Source of the DNA: Cyprinodon diabolis
Taxonomy: Eukaryota; Chordata; Actinopteri; Cyprinodontiformes; Cyprinodontidae
Assembly: GCA_030533445.1 (NCBI GenBank)
Contig: JARPUW010000263.1
Span: forward strand, 1-64,000
Length of the DNA stretch: 64,000 nucleotides
Reading direction: 5' to 3'
Part shown: positions 51,701-63,956 of the stretch, one piece after another
How positions within the stretch are numbered: position 1 is the first letter of the stretch
How the letters are laid out: each line of letters opens with the position of its first letter
Program-made: the position numbers and the translations under genes
The notes under the pieces: model-generated
What the model saw: the letters and a program-made list of their open reading frames with translations, nothing else
What the model was told of the DNA's origin: nothing
Database searches by the model: none

Positions 51701-54700
51701 GACAAACCATTAATGATACAGCCATGATCTTTTCAGGCAATCATCTAGAGCTGAAAACTAACAATATAAAGTAGATTTGAGCAGATATTTTTGGTTCCAA
51801 GCTTCAAATCAGAAGTTGAGGCCAAAACGCTCTTTTCACAGTGAGATAATGCCATTTTGGCCTCTGGAGTTGTTACAGACAAAACATTAATGATACAGCC
51901 ATGATCTTTTCAGGCAATCATCTAGAGCTGAAAACTAAAAATATAAAGTAGATTTGAGCAGATGTTTTTGGTTCCAAGCTTCAAATCGGAAGTTGAGGCC
52001 AAAACGCTCTTTTCACAGTGAGATAATGCCATTTTGGCCTCTGGAGTTGTAACAGACAAACCATTAATGATACAGCCATGATCTTTTCAGGCAATCATCT
52101 AGAGCTGAAAACTAACAATATAAAGTAGATTTGAGCAGATGTTTTTGGTTCCAAGCTTCAAATCAGAAGTTGAGGCCAAAACGCTCTTTTCACAGTGAGA
52201 TAATGCCATTTTGGCCTCTGGAGTTGTAACAGACAAACCATTAATGATACAGCCATGATCTTTTCAGGCAATCATCTAGAGCTGAAAACTAACAATATAA
52301 AGTAGATTTGAGCAGATATTTTTGGTTCCAAGCTTCAAATCAGAAGTTGAGGCCAAAACGCTCTTTTCACAGTGAGATAATGCCATTTTGGCCTCTGGAG
52401 TTGTTACAGACAAAACATTAATGATACAGCCATGATCTTTTCAGGCAATCATCTAGAGCTGAAAACTAAAAATATAAAGTAGATTTGAGCAGATGTTTTT
52501 GGTTCCAAGCTTCAAATCGGAAGTTGAGGCCAAAACGCTCTTTTCACAGTGAGATAACGCCATTTTGGCCTCTGGAGTTGTAACAGACAAACCATTAATG
52601 ATACAGCCATGATCTTTTCAGGCAATCATCTAGAGCTGAAAACTAACAATATAAAGTAGATTTGAGCAGATGTTTTTGGTTCCAAGCTTCAAATCAGAAG
52701 TTGAGGCCAAAACGCTCATTTCACAGTGAGATAATGCCATTTTGGCCTCTGGAGTTGTAACAGACAAACCATTAATGATACAGCCATGATCTTTTCTGGC
52801 AACCATCTAGAGCTGAAAACTAACAATATAAAGTAGATTTGAGCAGATGTTTTTGGTTCCAAGCTTCAAATCAGAAGTTGAGGCCAAAACGCTCTTTTCA
52901 CAGTGAGATAATGCCATTTTGGCCTCTGGAGTTGTAACAGACAAACCATTAATGATACAGCCATGATCTTTTCTGGCAATAATCTAGAGCTGAAAACTAA
53001 CAATATTAAGTAGATTTGAGCAGATGTTTTTGGTTTCAAGCTTCATATCAGAAGGTTGAGGCCAAAACGCTCATTTCACAGTGAGATAATGCCATTTTGG
53101 CCTCTGGAGTTGTAACAGACAAACCATTAATGATACAGCCATGATCTTTTCTGGCAATCATCTAGAGCTGAAAACTAACAATATAAAGTAGATTTGAGCA
53201 GATGTTTTTGGTTCCAAGCTTCAAATCAGAAGTGGAGGCCAAAACGCTCTTTTCACAGTGAGATAATGCCATTTTGGCTTCTGGAGTTGTAACAGACAAA
53301 CCATTAATGATACAGCCATGATCTTTTCAGGCAATCATCTAGAGCTGAAAACTAACAATATAAAGTAGATTTGAGCAGATATTTTTGGTTCCAAGCTTCA
53401 AATCAGAAGTTGAGGCCAAAACGCTTTTTTCACAGTGAGATAATGCCATTTTGGCCTCTGGAGTTGTAACAGACAAACCATTAATGATACAGCCATGATC
53501 TTTTCAGGCAATCATCTAGAGCTGAAAACTAAAAATATAAAGTAGATTTGAGCAGATGTTTTTGGTTCCAAGCTTCAAATCAGAAGTTGAGGCCAAAACG
53601 CTCTTTTCACAGTGAGATAATGCCATTTTGGCCTCTGGAGTTGTAACAGACAAACCATTAATGATACAGCCATGATCTTTTCTGGCAATCATCTAGAGCT
53701 GAAAACTAACAATATAAAGTAGATTTGAGCAGATGTTTTTGGTTCCAAGCTTCAAATCAGAAGGTTGAGGCCAAAACGCTCTTTTCACAGTGAGATAATG
53801 CCATTTTGGCCTCTGGAGTTGTAACAGACAAACCATTAATGATACAGCCATGATCTTTTCTGGCAATCATCTAGAGCTGAAAACTAACAATATAAAGTAT
53901 ATTTGAGCAGATGTTTTTGGTTCCAAGCTTCAAATCAGAAGTTGAGGCCAAAACGCTCATTTCACAGTGAGATAATGCCATTTTGGCCTCTGGAGTTGTA
54001 ACAGACAAACCATTAATGATACAGCCATGATCTTTTCTGGCAATCATCTAGAGCTGAAAACTAACAATATAAAGTAGATTTGAGCAGATGTTTTTGGTTC
54101 CAAGCTTCAAATCAGAAGTTGAGGCCAAAACGCTCTTTTCACAGTGAGATAATGCCATTTTGGCCTCTGGAGTTGTAACAGACAAACCATTAATGATACA
54201 GCCATGATCTTTTCTGGCAATCATCTAGAGCTGAAAACTAACAATATTAAGTAGATTTGAGCAGATGTTTTTGGTTTCAAGTTTCAAATCAGAAGGTTGA
54301 GGCCAAAACGCTCATTTCACAGTGAGATAATGCCATTTTGGCCTCTGGAGTTGTAACAGACAAACCATTAATGATACAGCCATGATCTTTTCTGGCAATC
54401 ATCTAGAGCTGAAAACTAACAATATAAAGTAGATTTGAGCAGATGTTTTTGGTTCCAAGCTTCAAATCAGAAGTTGAGGCCAAAACGCTCTTTTCACAGT
54501 GAGATAATGCCATTTTGGCCTCTGGAGTTGTAACAGACAAACCATTAATGATACAGGCATGATCTTTTCAGGCAATCATCTAGAGCTGAAAACTAAAAAT
54601 ATAAAGTAGATTTGAGCAGATGTTTTTGGTTCCAAGCTTCAAATCAGAAGTTGAGGCCAAAACGCTCTTTTCACAGTGAGATAATGCCATTTTGGCCTCT

Positions 54701-54744
54701 GGAGTTGTAACAGACAAACCATTAATGATACAGCCATGATCTTT
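48722..54744. repeat. Right-domain HOR unit R4, 34 monomers (6,023 bp), reference unit
   Basis: Order: 1 c73t (48794), 2 B, 3 C, 4-6 plain, 7 extra-G, 8 t46c (50008), 9 D, 10 E, 11 F with c167g, 12 G, 13 the 176-bp unit, 14 I, 15 plain, 16 c73a (51451), 17 g55a, 18 a142t, 19 a79g, 20 plain, 21 a142t, 22 a79g with t118c (52558), 23 t101a, 24 t9c (52803), 25 c10a with a36t, 26 E with c130t (53279), 27 F, 28 G, 29 extra-G, 30 C, 31 plain, 32 c70t (54282), 33 plain with c167g, 34 G. Every marker checked recurs exactly 6,023 bp later in R5. Confidence 0.9.
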
Positions 54745-57700
54745 TCTGGCAATCATCTAGAGCTGAAAACTAACAATATAAAGTAGATTTGAGCAGATGT
54801 TTTTGGTTCCAAGCTTTAAATCAGAAGTTGAGGCCAAAACGCTCTTTTCACAGTGAGATAATGCCATTTTGGCCTCTGGAGTTGTAACAGACAAACCATT
54901 AATGATACAGCCATGATCTTTTCTGGCAATCATCTAGAGCTGAAAACTAACAATATAAAGTAGATTTGAGCAGATGTTTTTGGTTCCAAGCTTCAAATCA
55001 GAAGGTTGAGGCCAAAACGCTATTTTCACAGTGAGATAATGCCATTTTGGCCTCTGGAGTTGTAACAGACAAACCATTAATGATACAGCCATGATCTTTT
55101 CTGGCAATCATCTAGAGCTGAAAACTAACAATATAAAGTATATTTGAGCAGATGTTTTTGGTTCCAAGCTTCAAATCAGAAGTTGAGGCCAAAACGCTCA
55201 TTTCACAGTGAGATAATGCCATTTTGGCCTCTGGAGTTGTAACAGACAAACCATTAATGATACAGCCATGATCTTTTCTGGCAATCATCTAGAGCTGAAA
55301 ACTAACAATATAAAGTAGATTTGAGCAGATGTTTTTGGTTCCAAGCTTCAAATCAGAAGTTGAGGCCAAAACGCTCTTTTCACAGTGAGATAATGCCATT
55401 TTGGCCTCTGGAGTTGTAACAGACAAACCATTAATGATACAGCCATGATCTTTTCTGGCAATCATCTAGAGCTGAAAACTAACAATATAAAGTAGATTTG
55501 AGCAGATGTTTTTGGTTCCAAGCTTCAAATCAGAAGTTGAGGCCAAAACGCTCTTTTCACAGTGAGATAATGCCATTTTGGCCTCTGGAGTTGTAACAGA
55601 CAAACCATTAATGATACAGCCATGATCTTTTCTGGCAATCATCTAGAGCTGAAAACTAACAATATAAAGTAGATTTGAGCAGATGTTTTTGGTTCCAAGC
55701 TTCAAATCAGAAGTTGAGGCCAAAACGCTCTTTTCACAGTGAGATAATGCCATTTTGGCCTCTGGAGTTGTAACAGACAAACCATTAATGATACAGCCAT
55801 GATCTTTTCTGGCAATCATCTAGAGCTGAAAACTAACAATATAAAGTAGATTTGAGCAGATGTTTTTGGTTCCAAGCTTCAAATCAGAAGGTTGAGGCCA
55901 AAACGCTCTTTTCACAGTGAGATAATGCCATTTTGGCCTCTGGAGTTGTAACAGACAAACCATTAATGATACAGCCATGATCTTTTCTGGCAATCATCTA
56001 GAGCTGAAAACTAACAATATAAAGTATATTCGAGCAGATGTTTTTGGTTCCAAGCTTCAAATCAGAAGTTGAGGCCAAAACGCTCTTTTCACAGTGAGAT
56101 AATGCCATTTTGGCCTCTGGAGTTGTAACAGACAAACCATTAATGATACAGCCATGATCTTTTCTGGCAATCATCTAGAGCTGAAAACTAACAATATTAA
56201 GTAGATTTGAGCAGATGTTTTTGGTTTCAAGCTTCAAATAAGAAGGTTGAGGCCAAAACGCTCATTTCACAGTGAGATAATGCCATTTTGGCCTCTGGAG
56301 TTGTAACAGACAAACCATTAATGATACAGCCATGATCTTTTCTGGCAATCATCTAGAGCTGAAAACTAACAATATAAAGTAGATTTGAGCAGATGTTTTT
56401 GGTTCCAAGCTTCAAATCAGAAGTGGAGGCCAAAACGCTCTTTTCACAGTGAGATAATGCCATTTTGGCCTCTGGAGTTGTAACAGACAAACCATTAATG
56501 ATACAGCCATGATCTTTTCAGGCAATCATCTAGAGCTGAAAACTAACAATATAAAGTAGATTTGAGCAGATATTTTTGGTTCCAAGCTTCAAATCAGAAG
56601 TTGAGGCCAAAACGCTTTTTTCACAGTGAGATAATGCCATTTTGGCCTCTGGAGTTGTAACAGACAAACCATTAATGATACAGGCATGATCTTTTCAGGC
56701 AATCATCTAGAGCTGAAAACTAAAAATATAAAGTAGATTTGAGCAGATGTTTTTGGTTCCAAGCTTCAAATCAGAAGTTGAGGCCAAAACGCTCTTTTCA
56801 CAGTGAGATAATGCCATTTTGGCCTCTGGAGTTGTAACAGACAAACCATTAATGATACAGCCATGATCTTTTCTGGCAATCATCTAGAGCTGAAAACTAA
56901 CAATATAAAGTAGATTTGAGCAGATGTTTTGGTTCCAAGCTTCAAATCAGAAGTTGAGGCCAAAACGCTCTTTTCACAGTGAGATAATGCCATTTTGGCC
57001 TCTGGAGTTGTAACAGACAAACCATTAATGATACAGCCATGATCTTTTCTGGCAATCATCTAGAGCTGAAAACTAACAATATAAAGTAGAATTGAGCAGA
57101 TGTTTTTGGTTCCAAGCTTCAAATCAGAAGTTCAGGCCAAAACGCTCTTTTCACAGTGAGATAATGCCATTTTGGCCTCTGGAGTTGTAACAGACAAACC
57201 ATTAATGATACAGCCATGATCTTTTCTGGCAATCATCTAGAGCTGAAAACTAACAATATAAAGTAGATTTGAGCAGATGTTTTTGGTTCCAAGCTTCAAA
57301 TCAGAAGTTGAGGCCAAAACGCTCTTTTCACAGTGAGATAATGCCATTTTGGCCTCTGGAGTTGTAACAGACAAACCATTAATGATACAGCCATGATCTT
57401 TTCAGGCAATCATCTAGAGCTGAAAACTAACAATATAAAGTAGATTTGAGCAGATGTTTTTGGTTCCAAGCTTAAAATCAGAAGTTGAGGCCAAAACGCT
57501 CTTTTCACAGTGAGATAATGCCATTTTGGCCTCTGGAGTTGTAACAGACAAACCATTAATGATACAGCCATGATCTTTTCAGGCAATCATCTAGAGCTGA
57601 AAACTAACAATATAAAGTAGATTTGAGCAGATATTTTTGGTTCCAAGCTTCAAATCAGAAGTTGAGGCCAAAACGCTCTTTTCACAGTGAGATAATGCCA

Positions 57701-60700
57701 TTTTGGCCTCTGGAGTTGTAACAGACAAACCATTAATGATACAGCCATGATCTTTTCAGGCAATCATCTAGAGCTGAAAACTAACAATATAAAGTAGATT
57801 TGAGCAGATATTTTTGGTTCCAAGCTTCAAATCAGAAGTTGAGGCCAAAACGCTCTTTTCACAGTGAGATAATGCCATTTTGGCCTCTGGAGTTGTTACA
57901 GACAAAACATTAATGATACAGCCATGATCTTTTCAGGCAATCATCTAGAGCTGAAAACTAAAAATATAAAGTAGATTTGAGCAGATGTTTTTGGTTCCAA
58001 GCTTCAAATCGGAAGTTGAGGCCAAAACGCTCTTTTCACAGTGAGATAATGCCATTTTGGCCTCTGGAGTTGTAACAGACAAACCATTAATGATACAGCC
58101 ATGATCTTTTCAGGCAATCATCTAGAGCTGAAAACTAACAATATAAAGTAGATTTGAGCAGATGTTTTTGGTTCCAAGCTTCAAATCAGAAGTTGAGGCC
58201 AAAACGCTCTTTTCACAGTGAGATAATGCCATTTTGGCCTCTGGAGTTGTAACAGACAAACCATTAATGATACAGCCATGATCTTTTCAGGCAATCATCT
58301 AGAGCTGAAAACTAACAATATAAAGTAGATTTGAGCAGATATTTTTGGTTCCAAGCTTCAAATCAGAAGTTGAGGCCAAAACGCTCTTTTCACAGTGAGA
58401 TAATGCCATTTTGGCCTCTGGAGTTGTTACAGACAAAACATTAATGATACAGCCATGATCTTTTCAGGCAATCATCTAGAGCTGAAAACTAAAAATATAA
58501 AGTAGATTTGAGCAGATGTTTTTGGTTCCAAGCTTCAAATCGGAAGTTGAGGCCAAAACGCTCTTTTCACAGTGAGATAACGCCATTTTGGCCTCTGGAG
58601 TTGTAACAGACAAACCATTAATGATACAGCCATGATCTTTTCAGGCAATCATCTAGAGCTGAAAACTAACAATATAAAGTAGATTTGAGCAGATGTTTTT
58701 GGTTCCAAGCTTCAAATCAGAAGTTGAGGCCAAAACGCTCATTTCACAGTGAGATAATGCCATTTTGGCCTCTGGAGTTGTAACAGACAAACCATTAATG
58801 ATACAGCCATGATCTTTTCTGGCAACCATCTAGAGCTGAAAACTAACAATATAAAGTAGATTTGAGCAGATGTTTTTGGTTCCAAGCTTCAAATCAGAAG
58901 TTGAGGCCAAAACGCTCTTTTCACAGTGAGATAATGCCATTTTGGCCTCTGGAGTTGTAACAGACAAACCATTAATGATACAGCCATGATCTTTTCTGGC
59001 AATAATCTAGAGCTGAAAACTAACAATATTAAGTAGATTTGAGCAGATGTTTTTGGTTTCAAGCTTCATATCAGAAGGTTGAGGCCAAAACGCTCATTTC
59101 ACAGTGAGATAATGCCATTTTGGCCTCTGGAGTTGTAACAGACAAACCATTAATGATACAGCCATGATCTTTTCTGGCAATCATCTAGAGCTGAAAACTA
59201 ACAATATAAAGTAGATTTGAGCAGATGTTTTTGGTTCCAAGCTTCAAATCAGAAGTGGAGGCCAAAACGCTCTTTTCACAGTGAGATAATGCCATTTTGG
59301 CTTCTGGAGTTGTAACAGACAAACCATTAATGATACAGCCATGATCTTTTCAGGCAATCATCTAGAGCTGAAAACTAACAATATAAAGTAGATTTGAGCA
59401 GATATTTTTGGTTCCAAGCTTCAAATCAGAAGTTGAGGCCAAAACGCTTTTTTCACAGTGAGATAATGCCATTTTGGCCTCTGGAGTTGTAACAGACAAA
59501 CCATTAATGATACAGCCATGATCTTTTCAGGCAATCATCTAGAGCTGAAAACTAAAAATATAAAGTAGATTTGAGCAGATGTTTTTGGTTCCAAGCTTCA
59601 AATCAGAAGTTGAGGCCAAAACGCTCTTTTCACAGTGAGATAATGCCATTTTGGCCTCTGGAGTTGTAACAGACAAACCATTAATGATACAGCCATGATC
59701 TTTTCTGGCAATCATCTAGAGCTGAAAACTAACAATATAAAGTAGATTTGAGCAGATGTTTTTGGTTCCAAGCTTCAAATCAGAAGGTTGAGGCCAAAAC
59801 GCTCTTTTCACAGTGAGATAATGCCATTTTGGCCTCTGGAGTTGTAACAGACAAACCATTAATGATACAGCCATGATCTTTTCTGGCAATCATCTAGAGC
59901 TGAAAACTAACAATATAAAGTATATTTGAGCAGATGTTTTTGGTTCCAAGCTTCAAATCAGAAGTTGAGGCCAAAACGCTCATTTCACAGTGAGATAATG
60001 CCATTTTGGCCTCTGGAGTTGTAACAGACAAACCATTAATGATACAGCCATGATCTTTTCTGGCAATCATCTAGAGCTGAAAACTAACAATATAAAGTAG
60101 ATTTGAGCAGATGTTTTTGGTTCCAAGCTTCAAATCAGAAGTTGAGGCCAAAACGCTCTTTTCACAGTGAGATAATGCCATTTTGGCCTCTGGAGTTGTA
60201 ACAGACAAACCATTAATGATACAGCCATGATCTTTTCTGGCAATCATCTAGAGCTGAAAACTAACAATATTAAGTAGATTTGAGCAGATGTTTTTGGTTT
60301 CAAGTTTCAAATCAGAAGGTTGAGGCCAAAACGCTCATTTCACAGTGAGATAATGCCATTTTGGCCTCTGGAGTTGTAACAGACAAACCATTAATGATAC
60401 AGCCATGATCTTTTCTGGCAATCATCTAGAGCTGAAAACTAACAATATAAAGTAGATTTGAGCAGATGTTTTTGGTTCCAAGCTTCAAATCAGAAGTTGA
60501 GGCCAAAACGCTCTTTTCACAGTGAGATAATGCCATTTTGGCCTCTGGAGTTGTAACAGACAAACCATTAATGATACAGGCATGATCTTTTCAGGCAATC
60601 ATCTAGAGCTGAAAACTAAAAATATAAAGTAGATTTGAGCAGATGTTTTTGGTTCCAAGCTTCAAATCAGAAGTTGAGGCCAAAACGCTCTTTTCACAGT

Positions 60701-60767
60701 GAGATAATGCCATTTTGGCCTCTGGAGTTGTAACAGACAAACCATTAATGATACAGCCATGATCTTT
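54745..60767. repeat. Right-domain HOR unit R5, 34 monomers (6,023 bp)
   Basis: R5 matches R4 at a constant +6,023-bp offset for every diagnostic base I compared: c73t 54817, t46c 56031, D 56239, 176-bp 56925, c73a 57474, a142t 57897 and 58428, t118c 58581, t9c 58826, c130t 59302, c70t 60305. The shared periodicity starts in the last quarter of R3 (from about 47,660, just after the a79g monomer) and continues into R6. I found no base distinguishing R4 from R5. Confidence 0.9.
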
Positions 60768-62894
60768 TCTGGCAATCATCTAGAGCTGAAAACTAACAAT
60801 ATAAAGTAGATTTGAGCAGATGTTTTTGGTTCCAAGCTTTAAATCAGAAGTTGAGGCCAAAACGCTCTTTTCACAGTGAGATAATGCCATTTTGGCCTCT
60901 GGAGTTGTAACAGACAAACCATTAATGATACAGCCATGATCTTTTCTGGCAATCATCTAGAGCTGAAAACTAACAATATAAAGTAGATTTGAGCAGATGT
61001 TTTTGGTTCCAAGCTTCAAATCAGAAGGTTGAGGCCAAAACGCTATTTTCACAGTGAGATAATGCCATTTTGGCCTCTGGAGTTGTAACAGACAAACCAT
61101 TAATGATACAGCCATGATCTTTTCTGGCAATCATCTAGAGCTGAAAACTAACAATATAAAGTATATTTGAGCAGATGTTTTTGGTTCCAAGCTTCAAATC
61201 AGAAGTTGAGGCCAAAACGCTCATTTCACAGTGAGATAATGCCATTTTGGCCTCTGGAGTTGTAACAGACAAACCATTAATGATACAGCCATGATCTTTT
61301 CTGGCAATCATCTAGAGCTGAAAACTAACAATATAAAGTAGATTTGAGCAGATGTTTTTGGTTCCAAGCTTCAAATCAGAAGTTGAGGCCAAAACGCTCT
61401 TTTCACAGTGAGATAATGCCATTTTGGCCTCTGGAGTTGTAACAGACAAACCATTAATGATACAGCCATGATCTTTTCTGGCAATCATCTAGAGCTGAAA
61501 ACTAACAATATAAAGTAGATTTGAGCAGATGTTTTTGGTTCCAAGCTTCAAATCAGAAGTTGAGGCCAAAACGCTCTTTTCACAGTGAGATAATGCCATT
61601 TTGGCCTCTGGAGTTGTAACAGACAAACCATTAATGATACAGCCATGATCTTTTCTGGCAATCATCTAGAGCTGAAAACTAACAATATAAAGTAGATTTG
61701 AGCAGATGTTTTTGGTTCCAAGCTTCAAATCAGAAGTTGAGGCCAAAACGCTCTTTTCACAGTGAGATAATGCCATTTTGGCCTCTGGAGTTGTAACAGA
61801 CAAACCATTAATGATACAGCCATGATCTTTTCTGGCAATCATCTAGAGCTGAAAACTAACAATATAAAGTAGATTTGAGCAGATGTTTTTGGTTCCAAGC
61901 TTCAAATCAGAAGGTTGAGGCCAAAACGCTCTTTTCACAGTGAGATAATGCCATTTTGGCCTCTGGAGTTGTAACAGACAAACCATTAATGATACAGCCA
62001 TGATCTTTTCTGGCAATCATCTAGAGCTGAAAACTAACAATATAAAGTATATTCGAGCAGATGTTTTTGGTTCCAAGCTTCAAATCAGAAGTTGAGGCCA
62101 AAACGCTCTTTTCACAGTGAGATAATGCCATTTTGGCCTCTGGAGTTGTAACAGACAAACCATTAATGATACAGCCATGATCTTTTCTGGCAATCATCTA
62201 GAGCTGAAAACTAACAATATTAAGTAGATTTGAGCAGATGTTTTTGGTTTCAAGCTTCAAATAAGAAGGTTGAGGCCAAAACGCTCATTTCACAGTGAGA
62301 TAATGCCATTTTGGCCTCTGGAGTTGTAACAGACAAACCATTAATGATACAGCCATGATCTTTTCTGGCAATCATCTAGAGCTGAAAACTAACAATATAA
62401 AGTAGATTTGAGCAGATGTTTTTGGTTCCAAGCTTCAAATCAGAAGTGGAGGCCAAAACGCTCTTTTCACAGTGAGATAATGCCATTTTGGCCTCTGGAG
62501 TTGTAACAGACAAACCATTAATGATACAGCCATGATCTTTTCAGGCAATCATCTAGAGCTGAAAACTAACAATATAAAGTAGATTTGAGCAGATATTTTT
62601 GGTTCCAAGCTTCAAATCAGAAGTTGAGGCCAAAACGCTTTTTTCACAGTGAGATAATGCCATTTTGGCCTCTGGAGTTGTAACAGACAAACCATTAATG
62701 ATACAGGCATGATCTTTTCAGGCAATCATCTAGAGCTGAAAACTAAAAATATAAAGTAGATTTGAGCAGATGTTTTTGGTTCCAAGCTTCAAATCAGAAG
62801 TTGAGGCCAAAACGCTCTTTTCACAGTGAGATAATGCCATTTTGGCCTCTGGAGTTGTAACAGACAAACCATTAATGATACAGCCATGATCTTT

Positions 62895-63248
62895 TCAGGC
62901 AATCATCTAGAGCTGAAAACTAACAATATAAAGTAGATTTGAGCAGATGTTTTTGGTTCCAAGCTTCAAATCAGAAGTTGAGGCCAAAACGCTCTTTTCA
63001 CAGTGAGATAATGCCATTTTGGCCTCTGGAGTTGTAACAGACAAACCATTAATGATACAGCCATGATCTTTTCAGGCAATAATCTAGAGCTGAAAACTAA
63101 CAATATAAAGTAGATTTGAGCAGATGTTTTTGGTTCCAAGCTTCAAATCAGAAGTTGAGGCCAAAACGCTCTTTTCACAGTGAGATAATGCCATTTTGGC
63201 CTCTGGAGTTGTTACAGACAAAACATTAATGATACAGCCATGATCTTT
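62895..63248. repeat. Deletion scar in R6 with a hybrid monomer
   Basis: Between G and the first a142t monomer only one monomer remains, where R5 has five. The a142t monomer itself (63072-63248) is unusual: it has c10a (63081), seen elsewhere only in a36t units, and lacks the g55a present in the other a142t monomers. It thus joins a different 5' part to an a142t 3' part, with the switch between about 63,126 and 63,213. Confidence 0.75.
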
Positions 63249-63956
63249 TCAGGCAATCATCTAGAGCTGAAAACTAAAAATATAAAGTAGATTTGAGCAG
63301 ATGTTTTTGGTTCCAAGCTTCAAATCGGAAGTTGAGGCCAAAACGCTCTTTTCACAGTGAGATAATGCCATTTTGGCCTCTGGAGTTGTAACAGACAAAC
63401 CATTAATGATACAGCCATGATCTTTTCAGGCAATCATCTAGAGCTGAAAACTAACAATATAAAGTAGATTTGAGCAGATGTTTTTGGTTCCAAGCTTCAA
63501 ATCAGAAGTTGAGGCCAAAACGCTCTTTTCACAGTGAGATAATGCCATTTTGGCCTCTGGAGTTGTAACAGACAAACCATTAATGATACAGCCATGATCT
63601 TTTCAGGCAATCATCTAGAGCTGAAAACTAACAATATAAAGTAGATTTGAGCAGATATTTTTGGTTCCAAGCTTCAAATCAGAAGTTGAGGCCAAAACGC
63701 TCTTTTCACAGTGAGATAATGCCATTTTGGCCTCTGGAGTTGTTACAGACAAAACATTAATGATACAGCCATGATCTTTTCAGGCAATCATCTAGAGCTG
63801 AAAACTAAAAATATAAAGTAGATTTGAGCAGATGTTTTTGGTTCCAAGCTTCAAATCGGAAGTTGAGGCCAAAACGCTCTTTTCACAGTGAGATAACGCC
63901 ATTTTGGCCTCTGGAGTTGTAACAGACAAACCATTAATGATACAGCCATGATCTTT

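Noticed and set aside
47658..59703. Assembly artefact as the explanation of the identical 6,023-bp copies
   Set aside because: It cannot be excluded from sequence alone. However, neighbouring units (R1, R2, R3, R6) show real, different rearrangements of the same order, which a simple assembly duplication would not produce.
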